Assembly: GCA_964435085.1 (NCBI GenBank) | Contig: CAYSXQ010000020.1 | Span: forward strand, 1 to 14,027 | DNA from: UBA917 sp964435085 | GTDB lineage: Bacteria > Patescibacteriota > Patescibacteriia > Patescibacteriales > Patescibacteriaceae | Direction: 5' to 3' | DNA length: 14,027 bases | Shown: positions 1-6,713 of the stretch, piece after piece | Layout of the letters: each line of letters starts with the position of its first letter | Numbering within the stretch: the stretch's first letter is position 1 | Program-made: the position numbers and the translations under genes | Notes under the pieces: generated by a model | What the model saw: only the letters and a program-made list of their open reading frames with translations | What the model was told of the DNA's origin: nothing | The model's database searches: none

Positions 1-96
1 CGGACGGATTGAAGTGGGTGAATAGGAGGATTCGTTTTGTTAGGTTTGAGTAATTGGTAAATTATTATAAAGCATAGACAGGGTTTTGTGCAAAAT

Positions 97-124
97 AAAA
101 CAGCTAGTTTTAATTAGCTGTTTT
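97..124 (-). terminator. Intrinsic terminator closing the zeta-kinase operon
   Basis: A perfect 10-bp inverted repeat (AAAACAGCTA at 97-106, TAGCTGTTTT at 115-124) encloses an 8-nt loop. On the minus strand the hairpin is followed by TTTTATTTT. The stop codon of the 59-residue ORF (110-112) lies in the loop, so the gene ends inside its own terminator. The plus strand also has T's after the stem, so it could serve a gene arriving from the left as well. Confidence 0.75.
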
Positions 125-289
125 AAATTTCCTATTGTATTTTTCAATTATTTCTTTTTGATCTCGATTGCCTTCGGTAACAGATTTTTCTAAGATAATT
201 TTTTGCTCGTTGTAAGGTATGTCAGAGTAATTGATAATGACACGTTTTTTATTGGTCAGTAGCTTTTTTATTTTGTTTAGAGTTATCAT
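110..289 (-). CDS. Small protein (59 aa) translationally coupled to the zeta-like kinase; function unknown
   Basis: An ATG at 289 opens 59 codons ending in TAA at 110. The ATG overlaps the TGA of the upstream zeta-like kinase gene by 4 nt (ATGA at 286-289), a typical arrangement for translational coupling. The protein begins MITLNKIKKLLTNKK, continues through VIINYSD and NEQKIILEK, and ends KYNRKFKTAN. It is rich in Lys, Ile and Asn, basic, and probably helical in its second half, with no signal peptide or membrane segment. A terminator overlaps its end, so it is the last gene of the unit. I do not recognise the family. Being cotranscribed with a toxin-like kinase, it could be an antitoxin or accessory factor, but known epsilon/PezA antitoxins usually precede the toxin gene, so this is inference only. 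Confidence 0.6.
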   Translation of the reverse strand: MITLNKIKKLLTNKKRVIINYSDIPYNEQKIILEKSVTEGNRDQKEIIEKYNRKFKTAN

Positions 290-1029
290 ATTTTTATTTC
301 TTTTAGTATAGCATATAAAGAATCGTAGGTGTAGTTAAATTTTATGTGGTCGTCAATATTCTCTATACCAAGTTCTACTTTTTCTGTCTTATTGTGTTTA
401 TTTTTAACGATAATGTTTACAAATATTCTATTCTTGTATTTGTCTTTTACTTTTTGGACATTGTTCTTAGATTCTAAGAATGATTTTATGAAAACATCAA
501 GTGTAATTTTTCTGTTTTCTAAGGCTTCTCTTTTTAATGTGAATTCCCAAGCTGTTAGGGGGTCTTGAAAAATGTAGAGTATGTAGACTAGTCTTTTGTG
601 TTTAAGTGCTCGGTCTATGTTTTCAAATGCGTATTTTTCTTTTGCAAAAGTTCCATCGACTAAGGCATTAAATTTTTTCTTGTTAATGTAATCATAAAGT
701 TTGTTGACTCCTAGGGTTGCTGCTGCTTGATAGATACTAGAATTCTGTCCATTGTAGCCAGGGCATAGTTCTCTTATTTCATCTGCGTCAATTCTGACGA
801 TTCCTAAGTTACTTCTTTTTTGAATATTTTCAATGAATCTTTTTGATGTTTCGGTTTTGCCTGCTCCAGGAGAGCCTGCCATGAAAAAAGTTACTGCCTT
901 ATCTGAGTGTATGAATTTTTCTTCATCGGCAAATATTTTAAAAAGCTCTTTTGTTTTAGTTAGAGATTTGATGTGATCAACTGCTAATTGAGAGACTTTT
1001 TGTTCCTCTTTAATGGTCTTTAAAGTCAT
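286..1029 (-). CDS. Zeta-toxin-like P-loop kinase
   Basis: A 247-residue P-loop protein. The Walker A motif AGSPGAGKT is at residues 51-59, preceded by a hydrophobic strand (VTFFM). RIDADEIRELCPGY at about 79-92 matches the zeta/PezT substrate-site pattern of an acidic DxDxxR loop after the second strand. LVDGTFAK (about 123-130) and the Arg-rich LKREALENRK (about 164-173) fit the later strand and the ATP-phosphate-sensing arginines. Zeta toxins phosphorylate UDP-N-acetylglucosamine-type sugars and poison wall synthesis; related P-loop kinases do other phosphorylations, so the substrate is not settled. The start lies only 15 nt after the encoded CCA of tRNA-His, without a Shine-Dalgarno sequence or separate promoter, so the mRNA probably comes from the tRNA transcript. 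The gene is visibly more A/T rich than its neighbours, which suggests transfer. No epsilon-like antitoxin precedes it. Confidence 0.8.
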   Translation of the reverse strand: MTLKTIKEEQKVSQLAVDHIKSLTKTKELFKIFADEEKFIHSDKAVTFFMAGSPGAGKTETSKRFIENIQKRSNLGIVRIDADEIRELCPGYNGQNSSIYQAAATLGVNKLYDYINKKKFNALVDGTFAKEKYAFENIDRALKHKRLVYILYIFQDPLTAWEFTLKREALENRKITLDVFIKSFLESKNNVQKVKDKYKNRIFVNIIVKNKHNKTEKVELGIENIDDHIKFNYTYDSLYAILKEIKI

Positions 1030-1044
1030 TTGATATTTACTTTG

Positions 1045-1120
1045 TGGGGTGGCTACAGGGAATCGAACCCTGATCTACGGGACCACAACCCGTCGTTCTA
1101 ACCGCTGAACCATAGCCACC
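1045..1120 (-). tRNA. tRNA-His (anticodon GTG)
   Basis: Read on the minus strand, the gene starts with the extra G(-1) typical of bacterial tRNA-His. The acceptor arm GTGGCTA pairs with TAGCCAC, followed by discriminator C and an encoded CCA. The D stem is GTTC/GAAC. The anticodon stem ACGGG/CCCGT encloses TTGTGGT, giving anticodon GTG. The T arm is CAGGG-TTCGATT-CCCTG. All stems pair fully, so this is a functional histidine tRNA. A strong promoter lies just upstream and a zeta-like kinase gene starts 15 nt downstream. Confidence 0.97.
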
Positions 1121-1151
1121 ATGTGGTAATCAGCTCGAGGCTGACTGCTTA

Positions 1152-1180
1152 TTTATAAAGTTTTTTATTGTTTGTGTCAA
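1152..1180 (-). promoter_or_regulatory. Sigma70-type promoter of tRNA-His and probably of the zeta-kinase unit
   Basis: On the minus strand TTGACA (1175-1180) is followed after exactly 17 nt by TATAAA (1152-1157). Predicted initiation is near 1145, about 25 nt before the tRNA 5' end. It sits immediately after the stop codon of the methyltransferase gene. No other promoter-like pair lies between the tRNA and the kinase gene. Confidence 0.8.
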
Positions 1181-1181
1181 G

Positions 1182-1697
1182 TTAGAGTTGGTAGATATAG
1201 ATAGGGTGCTTGGCGGTGGTGATTATTTGACTGGCTTGGTGATTGGGTAGTTGGAACCGATAGCTATAGAGAGTGGCGGCTTTGGGGTGTTTTTGGAGTT
1301 TAGTGGCTAGTTGGGCCATTGACTCGTCATTGGTAAAGACAAAGAAGTAATCGACCATGTTGAGGTCGGCTTTGATGAGGTTGCCACTAATGAAATTAAG
1401 ATTGGGGTGGCGACCGGCAAGGAGGCTGCCTAGGAGGAAGGGCGGGTAGCTAATCTCGTAGGCGTAGATTTGGTTGGTGGGATATTTTTGGGCTAAGAGT
1501 CTAGATAGAGTGCCGGTGCCGGCACCGAGTTCGGCGAAGATTTGGCCAGGTTGGAGCTCTAGATGATTGATAATCGCTTGTCTGATGTGTGGTGGACTGG
1601 GAAACCAAAGGGCGCGGTTTTGAAATTTGTAGTGGTAGAGTTGGGTGAGGAGGTAGAGGATTGTGACTAGTATGATTATTGTGATGGTGATTTGCAT
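1182..1697 (-). CDS. Membrane-anchored class I SAM-dependent methyltransferase
   Basis: A 171-residue protein with one N-terminal hydrophobic helix (about residues 3-20) followed by a short Rossmann methyltransferase domain. SAM-binding motif I is ELGAGTGTL (56-64) and the acidic residue after strand 2 is in YAYEIS (E81). A hydrophobic strand DYFFVFTNDES is at the motif IV position. The sequence before motif I (PSPPHIRQAIINHLELQPG) resembles small anchored protein methyltransferases of the FAM173/ATPSCKMT type, which also have an N-terminal membrane helix, but the substrate cannot be read from the sequence. It is short for a class I enzyme. It follows pth on the same strand after a GC-rich repeat and has no Shine-Dalgarno sequence. 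Confidence 0.75.
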   Translation of the reverse strand: MQITITIIILVTILYLLTQLYHYKFQNRALWFPSPPHIRQAIINHLELQPGQIFAELGAGTGTLSRLLAQKYPTNQIYAYEISYPPFLLGSLLAGRHPNLNFISGNLIKADLNMVDYFFVFTNDESMAQLATKLQKHPKAATLYSYRFQLPNHQASQIITTAKHPIYIYQL

Positions 1698-1733
1698 TGG
1701 GTTGTTTTTATCCTTGTTTGGATGGAGTAGAAA

Positions 1734-1775
1734 GACCCCTCCGCCCTCCGGGCACCTCCCCTTGGTAAGGGGAGG
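1734..1775. repeat. GC-rich palindromic intergenic repeat
   Basis: Two stacked hairpins sit between pth and the methyltransferase gene: CCTCCCCT/AGGGGAGG (1755-1762 with 1768-1775, loop TGGTA) and GCCC/GGGC (1743-1746 with 1750-1753). The first lies one base after the pth stop codon. The element is far richer in G+C than its surroundings. No T-run follows on the minus strand, so it is not a canonical terminator. It resembles short interspersed palindromic elements seen in many uncultured bacteria; that comparison is from memory. Confidence 0.6.
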
Positions 1776-1776
1776 A

Positions 1777-2334
1777 TTAACCTAGCTGGTCGATGATTTT
1801 TTGGGTAACTTCTTTTAGTAGGGCTTCTTCGGATTTGTGGAAATTGTTTAAGACGAATTTGTGGGCGCGGTTGCCGAAGATGCTTTTACGGTATTTGTCT
1901 AATTCGGGAGTGGCAATGCCGACGCGGTAGCGGCTGAAGTTCTTGGTACCGAGGTGTTCGATGATGGATTTGATGCCGTTGTGGCCAGCGCTGTTAGAAC
2001 TGGTCGCGACTTTGTACTGGCCGAGGGCGACGTCTAATTCGTCGTGGATGACGATTAAAGAGTCGCTGATATCAGTGCTAGCGTCTGTTCTCTCGGGGAG
2101 TAGATCGTAGTAGTCCATGATCTTACGAATAGCTAGGCCGGAGTCGTTCATGAAGGTGAGGGGTTTGATGAGGATGTAGCCAGTGCCTTTGGCCATGAGG
2201 AGATTCCAGTCTTTGCTTTCTTGCCAGGAGAGGTTTTGATCGGCTGCCATTTGGTCAACGATAATAAAGCCGATGTTGTGGCGGGTGCGAGCGTATTTTT
2301 TGCCTGGATTGCCGAGGCCGGCGATTATTTTCAT
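1777..2334 (-). CDS. pth: Peptidyl-tRNA hydrolase
   Basis: Pth cleaves the ester bond of peptidyl-tRNAs that drop off the ribosome and so recycles tRNA. From the ATG at 2334 the protein is 185 residues, close to the family norm. It starts MKIIAGLGNPG, the conserved first strand, with Asn9. RHNIGF carries the catalytic His19, TFMNDSG the substrate Asn, HDELDV the catalytic-site Asp, and GHNGIKS the conserved Asn of the tRNA-binding face. An upstream in-frame ATG at 2352 would add six residues, but family alignment favours 2334; neither has a Shine-Dalgarno sequence. A small insertion after residue 80 (around PERTDASTDISD) lengthens the loop before the HDEL strand. The gene follows der by 62 nt on the same strand, a translation/ribosome grouping. 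Confidence 0.95.
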   Translation of the reverse strand: MKIIAGLGNPGKKYARTRHNIGFIIVDQMAADQNLSWQESKDWNLLMAKGTGYILIKPLTFMNDSGLAIRKIMDYYDLLPERTDASTDISDSLIVIHDELDVALGQYKVATSSNSAGHNGIKSIIEHLGTKNFSRYRVGIATPELDKYRKSIFGNRAHKFVLNNFHKSEEALLKEVTQKIIDQLG

Positions 2335-2396
2335 ATTTTGGTCACGCAACATGTATCATGGAACATGAAACAGTGTTGTGTAGATATGATTTTAGA

Positions 2397-3905
2397 TTAT
2401 TTTTCATTTTCAGATTCTTCTTCGTCAATATCAACAGGATCGTCATTGTCTAGTTTAGCAGAGACACGGCGTTTGTCGACCCAGATGTTGATCGGAGTAC
2501 CTTCAAGGTCGTAGCGGAGGCGGAGTTGGTTGGCGACGTAGTGTAGATAAGAATCAGCTAGGTATTCTTTGGAGCCGACTTGAATAGCAAACTCTGGTGG
2601 ATTAGATTTGGTTTGGAAGAAGTTGTAGATGTGGGGGAAGCGGGTGCCTTTGCCTTTGGTTGGTTTGTGCTTATTGATACAGCCTTTGATGAATTTGAGT
2701 AATTGAGAATAGGTAACCTGAAGCTTGCGGTTGTCGGCAATCTTGATAGCAAGGTTCATGAGTGAGTCGAGCTTGGTGCGGTTCTTGGCGGACATGAAGT
2801 GAACAGGAGCGAATTGAACGAAAGGTAGGGTCTGGTAGATGCGACGGGTGTGGATTTTTGGGTCTCTATCTGGTACTAAGTCCCATTTGTTCGCGACAAT
2901 AATCAAACTCTTGTGGAGAGTAATGATTTCTTCGGTGAGCTTAGCTTCTTGCTTGGTAAGCTCGTCGCTGACATCGAGGACGAGGAAGACGATGTCGGCT
3001 TCGTTAATGATGGCGAGGCTTTTGGCGATGCCCATCTTGGTTAGGCGGTCAGTGTGGTCCCAATGCTTGTTGATACCAGCGGTGTCGATGAGGACGAAGT
3101 TGCGACCATTGAAAGTCAGCTTAGTGTTTTGTGGTTCACGAGTAGTGTGAGCGATAGGGGAGACGATGACGCGTTCGTAGCCGAGGAGGGAGTTCATGAG
3201 ACTCGACTTGCCGACGTTTGGTTTGCCGATGATGGCGATTTTGATAGTGTCGTCTTCTGTATTTTCGGCTGCTGCAGCTGCTTCTTCGCGAGTCTCAGTA
3301 GTGTTTTCAATTTTGCGTTCTTTGATTTTTTTGACTTTAGTTTCTGGTTGTTGTTCTTTGAGTCGGGCAATCAAAATATCTAAAAGGTCGCCGGTGCCGG
3401 CACCAGAGACAGCGGAGATAGTGTGAACTTCACCGAGACCCAGTTGATAGAAGACGCTGGCGTCATTGGTACGTTTGGCGTTATCGACTTTGTTGGCTAT
3501 GAGAATGATTTTCTTGGGATCAGTGATGATTTTCTTGATGATCTTGGCCATCTGTTTGTCTTGTTCCATGAGGCTGTCGTTGTTGTCGACTAAAAACAAA
3601 ATCAAATCAGCACGAGTGACGAGTTGACGAGCTTGGACTTGGACTCGTTCGTCGATAGAGTCGGGGTTAGCTTTTTTGGAAGCGAGAAATTTGAGGTCGA
3701 GGAAACCGCCGGTGTCGACTAATTCAAAGTCAGTGCCACGCCAGTTCATGTCACCGAAGTTAGCATCACGAGTGGTGCCGGCAATGTCGGCGATGAGGGC
3801 CTGTTTGCGTTCGGTTAGGGTATTAAAAAGAGTGGACTTGCCGACGTTGGCACGACCGAAGATTACTACTCGGGGAAGGGTTGTTTTTAATTTCTTGGCT
3901 AGCAT
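2397..3905 (-). CDS. der: Ribosome biogenesis double GTPase Der (EngA)
   Basis: Der is a tandem GTPase needed for maturation of the large ribosomal subunit. The first G domain has the P-loop GRANVGKS (17-24), the switch II motif DTGG (64-67) and NKVD (138-141). The second has GKPNVGKSS (227-235), DTAG and NKWD. A KH-like RNA-binding domain follows and the tail ends acidic (DIDEEESENEK). At 502 residues it is longer than the usual 440-490. The extra length is mainly a charged, Ala/Glu-rich linker between the G domains (about 188-220), plus the tail. No Shine-Dalgarno sequence precedes the ATG. A long hairpin lies upstream between this gene and the LCP gene, and pth follows downstream, probably on the same transcript. 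Confidence 0.96.
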   Translation of the reverse strand: MLAKKLKTTLPRVVIFGRANVGKSTLFNTLTERKQALIADIAGTTRDANFGDMNWRGTDFELVDTGGFLDLKFLASKKANPDSIDERVQVQARQLVTRADLILFLVDNNDSLMEQDKQMAKIIKKIITDPKKIILIANKVDNAKRTNDASVFYQLGLGEVHTISAVSGAGTGDLLDILIARLKEQQPETKVKKIKERKIENTTETREEAAAAAENTEDDTIKIAIIGKPNVGKSSLMNSLLGYERVIVSPIAHTTREPQNTKLTFNGRNFVLIDTAGINKHWDHTDRLTKMGIAKSLAIINEADIVFLVLDVSDELTKQEAKLTEEIITLHKSLIIVANKWDLVPDRDPKIHTRRIYQTLPFVQFAPVHFMSAKNRTKLDSLMNLAIKIADNRKLQVTYSQLLKFIKGCINKHKPTKGKGTRFPHIYNFFQTKSNPPEFAIQVGSKEYLADSYLHYVANQLRLRYDLEGTPINIWVDKRRVSAKLDNDDPVDIDEEESENEK

Positions 3906-3942
3906 ATTTTTCTATTTCTGCTGGTTTATAAAAATTTAGTTG

Positions 3943-4016
3943 AAAGATAGAAAGATAGAAATATAGAAAGTTGCTGATTGATTACCTGCTTTATATATTT
4001 CTATCTTTCTATCTTT
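3943..4016. repeat. Long A/T-rich hairpin built from iterated GATAGAAA words
   Basis: Arms of 28 nt at 3943-3970 and 3989-4016 pair with a single mismatch and enclose an 18-nt loop. Each arm contains the word AAAGATAG twice in tandem. Read on the minus strand, the direction of der, the loop starts CAGGTAATCAATC. The hairpin lies between the corrected LCP stop codon and the der start. It could act as a transcript stabiliser or weak terminator; there is no long T-run directly after it. Confidence 0.75.
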
Positions 4017-4020
4017 ATAT

Positions 4021-5663
4021 TTATTTCTGATCTATGTCTTGACCGACTATTAATATTAAATCTGGTTGCATCTTAACTGTACTGCTGCTGNNNNNNNNNN
4101 NNNNNNNNNNNNNNNNNNNNNNNNNNNNNNNNNNNNNNNNNNNNNNNNNNNNNNNNNNNNNNNNNNNNNNNNNNNNNNNNNNNNNNNNNNGTCTTGACCG
4201 ACTATTAATATTAAATCTGGTTGCATCTTAACTGTACTGCTGCTGTTGCCGCGAGCTAGCTCGTCTTTGAGCCAGTCGGGGAGGGTGAAGGAGACGTTGG
4301 CGTTGGTCTTTTCTTTGAGCAGAGCGAGTGATTCTTTCTTGTTGCCAAAGGTCAGATCGTAGATGACGCTCTTCTCGTAGTTTTGTTTACTGCAATTAGC
4401 CGTGCCAACGACGATGAAGCCGAACTTCTCAAGGTCGGTAGCGGTGCGGCTAGCGAGACCATTGATCCAGGTACCGTTTAAGATTTGGATATGGGCTTGT
4501 TCCTCGCCGACTTTGGCCTTGGCATCGGCAGGAGCGTTTTGGAAAATGTTTTTAAAGAGATATTGGATCTCGGAGAAGTTGCCGGCACGAGGGACGAGCA
4601 TGTAAGCACCGTCGGCACCAGTTGAATCCATGAGCAAGCCAGCAGGGCTATTATCAAGGACTCTGGTAGTGATGTCGTCTTGGTGGATGTCTTTGGCAAG
4701 GCTCCAGAGCTTAGTCATATCAACTAGACTAAGGTTGGTGTGGAGATGGTCACTGAGCTCGCTGATAATGTTAAGAATCTTTTTAGGACTGAAAAGTGTT
4801 TCGCGGGAGAGGGCTTTGTCTTTGATGGCGGCGATGGCTTTTTGTTGACGGGCGGCGCGGGCAAAGTCAGTGCCTTCTGGTCCGTAAGCATGGCGAGAGC
4901 GAGCGTATTTGAGGGCGAGGGTGCCATTCATGGTTTGGCAGCCGGTTTCGAAGTGGAGGTGTTCGAAGCGAGCGTCGTAGACTGGGTTTTCTTCTTGGCC
5001 TTCGGCTGGATAGGTGTAGTCGTCAAAGGCTCGGTCGACACAGATGTTGACTCCACCTAATTCGTCGACAATTTTAACAAAGCCTTCAAAGTCAATTTTG
5101 ACATAGTAATCAATAGGGGCTTCAAGAACAGAACTGACAGTTTGACTAGCAGCAAGGCCGCCGGAGCCGACTTCGTTTCTTTCAGCCAGGGCGTTGGCAC
5201 TATTAATTTTGCGCCAAGCTGTGGTGTTATCAATAGGGACGACTAAGTCGCGGGGAATAGATAGGAGAGCAGCTTTTTTGGTGCCTAAATCAAGACTAGC
5301 AGCTATCATGGTGTCAGTTAATTCTGAGCCGTCATGACCTTTGCCGCCAATACCGAGGAGCAGAACATTGATACGGCCACGCTCTTCACCGCGAAGAGGT
5401 GAGCTAGAGCTTTCGGCAAATTGTTTGATTTGACCAATGATAGGGATGCGGTTGATCCAGGAAAGGGTGCTTTGGTCAGAAATTGAGCCTTTGAGATAGA
5501 AAAAGACAAAGAAAACCAGTAAAAAGGCCGTAGCAAAGGCTGAGATTTTGCTAATCTTATTAAACAAAGGTTTAGTTGTGTGTTGCTTGGCTTCTGGTTC
5601 AGGATCTTGGCTTTTGGCTTCAATCTTAGCTAAATCCTTGAGAAGACGGTCATTGTCGTACAT
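4021..5663 (-). CDS. LytR-CpsA-Psr (LCP) family cell-wall polymer ligase with LytR_C domain (interrupted by an assembly gap)
   Basis: LCP proteins transfer lipid-linked glycopolymers to peptidoglycan or other acceptors outside the membrane. Visible parts are a charged cytoplasmic N-terminus, one membrane helix (about residues 39-58), the LCP domain from about residue 97 (INVLLLGIGG; ELTDTMIAASLD; LLSIPRDL, containing the pyrophosphate-binding Arg; KINSANA; LKYARSRH), and a C-terminal LytR_C domain (about 390-488, IQILNGTWINGLA). The assembled 3' end is corrupted: 55 bp beside the N run (4191-4245) are repeated exactly on its other side (4036-4090). Collapsing that duplication gives a C-terminus ending LILIVGQDIDQK with TAA at 4021-4023 and a protein of 495 residues. 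Reading straight through the N's yields a false frame that stops at 4056. It is transcribed from the divergent promoter at 5693-5721. Confidence 0.9.
4036..4090. repeat. Exact 55-bp duplication flanking an N gap (left copy; right copy 4191-4245)
   Basis: The 55 bases before the first N run are identical, in the same orientation, to the 55 bases that follow it. Both encode the last codons of the LCP gene. This is best explained by two contigs ending on the same 55-mer that a scaffolder joined with 100 N's instead of merging, not by a biological repeat. Confidence 0.9.
4091..4190. other. Scaffold gap (100 N), probably spurious
   Basis: Exactly 100 N's between two identical 55-bp flanks. The true distance is probably zero after the overlap is collapsed. 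Confidence 0.9.
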
Positions 5664-5692
5664 GGTAAATTTTGGCTAATAAATACGAGAAA

Positions 5693-5721
5693 ATCATAAC
5701 AGGTGATTATCATTTTGTCCA
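5693..5721 (-). promoter_or_regulatory. Promoter of the LCP gene
   Basis: On the minus strand TGGACA (5716-5721) and TATGAT (5693-5698) are separated by 17 nt, each one base from the sigma70 consensus. Predicted initiation near 5686 gives a leader of about 23 nt before the ATG at 5663. Its -35 box is only 7 bp from that of the divergent lgt promoter. Confidence 0.65.
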
Positions 5722-5728
5722 GTTATAC

Positions 5729-5757
5729 TTGACTTATTTTGTATATTGTGCTATAAT
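5729..5757 (+). promoter_or_regulatory. Strong extended -10 promoter upstream of lgt
   Basis: TTGACT (5729-5734), a 17-nt spacer, then TATAAT (5752-5757) preceded by TGC, giving the extended -10 form TGnTATAAT. Predicted initiation is near 5764, just before the N run that hides the lgt start. Confidence 0.8.
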
Positions 5758-5767
5758 TGTAAGCATA

Positions 5768-5867
5768 NNNNNNNNNNNNNNNNNNNNNNNNNNNNNNNNN
5801 NNNNNNNNNNNNNNNNNNNNNNNNNNNNNNNNNNNNNNNNNNNNNNNNNNNNNNNNNNNNNNNNNNN
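5768..5867. other. Scaffold gap (100 N) hiding the lgt start
   Basis: Exactly 100 N's. The flanks are not duplicated, so real sequence is missing here, including the first codons of lgt and part of its leader. Confidence 0.9.
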
Positions 5868-5868
5868 T

Positions 5869-6699
5869 TTTCATGATTTTGTGCCTAGTGAGGTGCTTAT
5901 AAGCATCGGTCCAATTAAAGTGTATTGGTATGGTTTGATTATGGTGAGTGCTATGATGGTTGGACTAGGGGTGGCGAAGAGTTTGGCAGCTAGGTTTAAG
6001 ATTGGAGTAGAGTTAATTTACGATTTGGGTTTCTGGTTGATTATCTGGGGACTAGCTGGCGCGCGACTCTATGATGTGCTGCTCGAATGGTCTTATTATA
6101 GCCAAAATTTGGGGGATATTTTAAAAATTTGGCAAGGAGGTCTGGCTATTCATGGGGCGGTGATCGCTGGTCTTATGGTGGTGATTATTTTTGCGCTCAG
6201 GCATAAGTTATCCTTTTGGATTTTGGCGGGAGTGGTGGTGCCAGGCTTAGTGATTGGTCAGGCGATTGGACGCTGGGGAAATTATTTTAATCAAGAATTG
6301 TTTGGTCGACCGACTGATTTGCCTTGGGGGATTTTTATTGATGAGCTGCATCGGCCTATTAATTATGCTAGTTATAGCTATTTTCAGCCGACTTTTTTGT
6401 ATGAGTCGCTGTGCAGTTTGCTAATCTTTGGATTTTTGATGTGGTTGATTAAATATTTTGATCAGCTTAAAGATCGAGAAGCGAAAGAGTTGGGAAAAAT
6501 TGTGATTGCTAGTTATTTTATTTTGTTTGGTTTGTATCGGGGGTTGATGGAGTTTATTAAGATTGATGTGACGCCGATGATTGGGGGTATGAGGTGGCCG
6601 CAGATTATGAGCTTGATTTTAATGATTATTGGTGGCATTATCTTATATAATATATTAGGCAGTAAGCATTGTACGTCAGATGTTAAGGAGAAAATTTAA
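5869..6699 (+). CDS. lgt: Prolipoprotein diacylglyceryl transferase, 5' end in gap
   Basis: Lgt moves diacylglycerol from phosphatidylglycerol to the lipobox cysteine of prolipoproteins at the cytoplasmic membrane. The 276 visible residues begin FHDFVPSEVLISIGP, where family members start only a few residues earlier, so little is missing; the ATG must lie in the N run. Family marks are YWYGLI near the N-terminus, the essential His-Gly in IHGAVIAG, the signature GRWGNYFNQELFG, PTFLYES, and GLYRGLMEFIK with the conserved Arg. Several hydrophobic segments fit the usual seven-helix fold. Its presence implies that the organism makes lipoproteins. It diverges from the LCP gene, and a long hairpin lies between it and yebC. 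A GTG at 5881 could be a start but would cut conserved sequence. Confidence 0.95.
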   Translation, partial: FHDFVPSEVLISIGPIKVYWYGLIMVSAMMVGLGVAKSLAARFKIGVELIYDLGFWLIIWGLAGARLYDVLLEWSYYSQNLGDILKIWQGGLAIHGAVIAGLMVVIIFALRHKLSFWILAGVVVPGLVIGQAIGRWGNYFNQELFGRPTDLPWGIFIDELHRPINYASYSYFQPTFLYESLCSLLIFGFLMWLIKYFDQLKDREAKELGKIVIASYFILFGLYRGLMEFIKIDVTPMIGGMRWPQIMSLILMIIGGIILYNILGSKHCTSDVKEKI

Positions 6700-6713
6700 A
6701 AATAATAGTTTTA

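Noticed and set aside
3..53. Short open plus-strand frame at the left edge, possibly the C-terminal end of a gene
   Set aside because: Only 16 codons are visible and they match nothing I recognise. Other frames are equally open over so short a length.
2839..3426. Several plus-strand open frames across der
   Set aside because: They are antisense shadows of the der coding sequence, with no initiation signals and no recognisable protein features.
4056..4190. C-terminal part of the LCP protein as read through the N run
   Set aside because: It is a false frame caused by the arbitrary gap length and the duplicated 55-bp flank.
5691..5717. Hairpin with an AGGTGATTAT loop resembling the long intergenic hairpins
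   Set aside because: The arms are only 10 nt with a mismatch, and the segment is better explained as the LCP promoter with its 17-nt spacer.
5746..5868. Start of lgt upstream of the gap at 5746
   Set aside because: The frame continues only because N's have no stops. The ATG overlaps the promoter spacer and -10 region, and the family needs only a few residues before FHDFVP.
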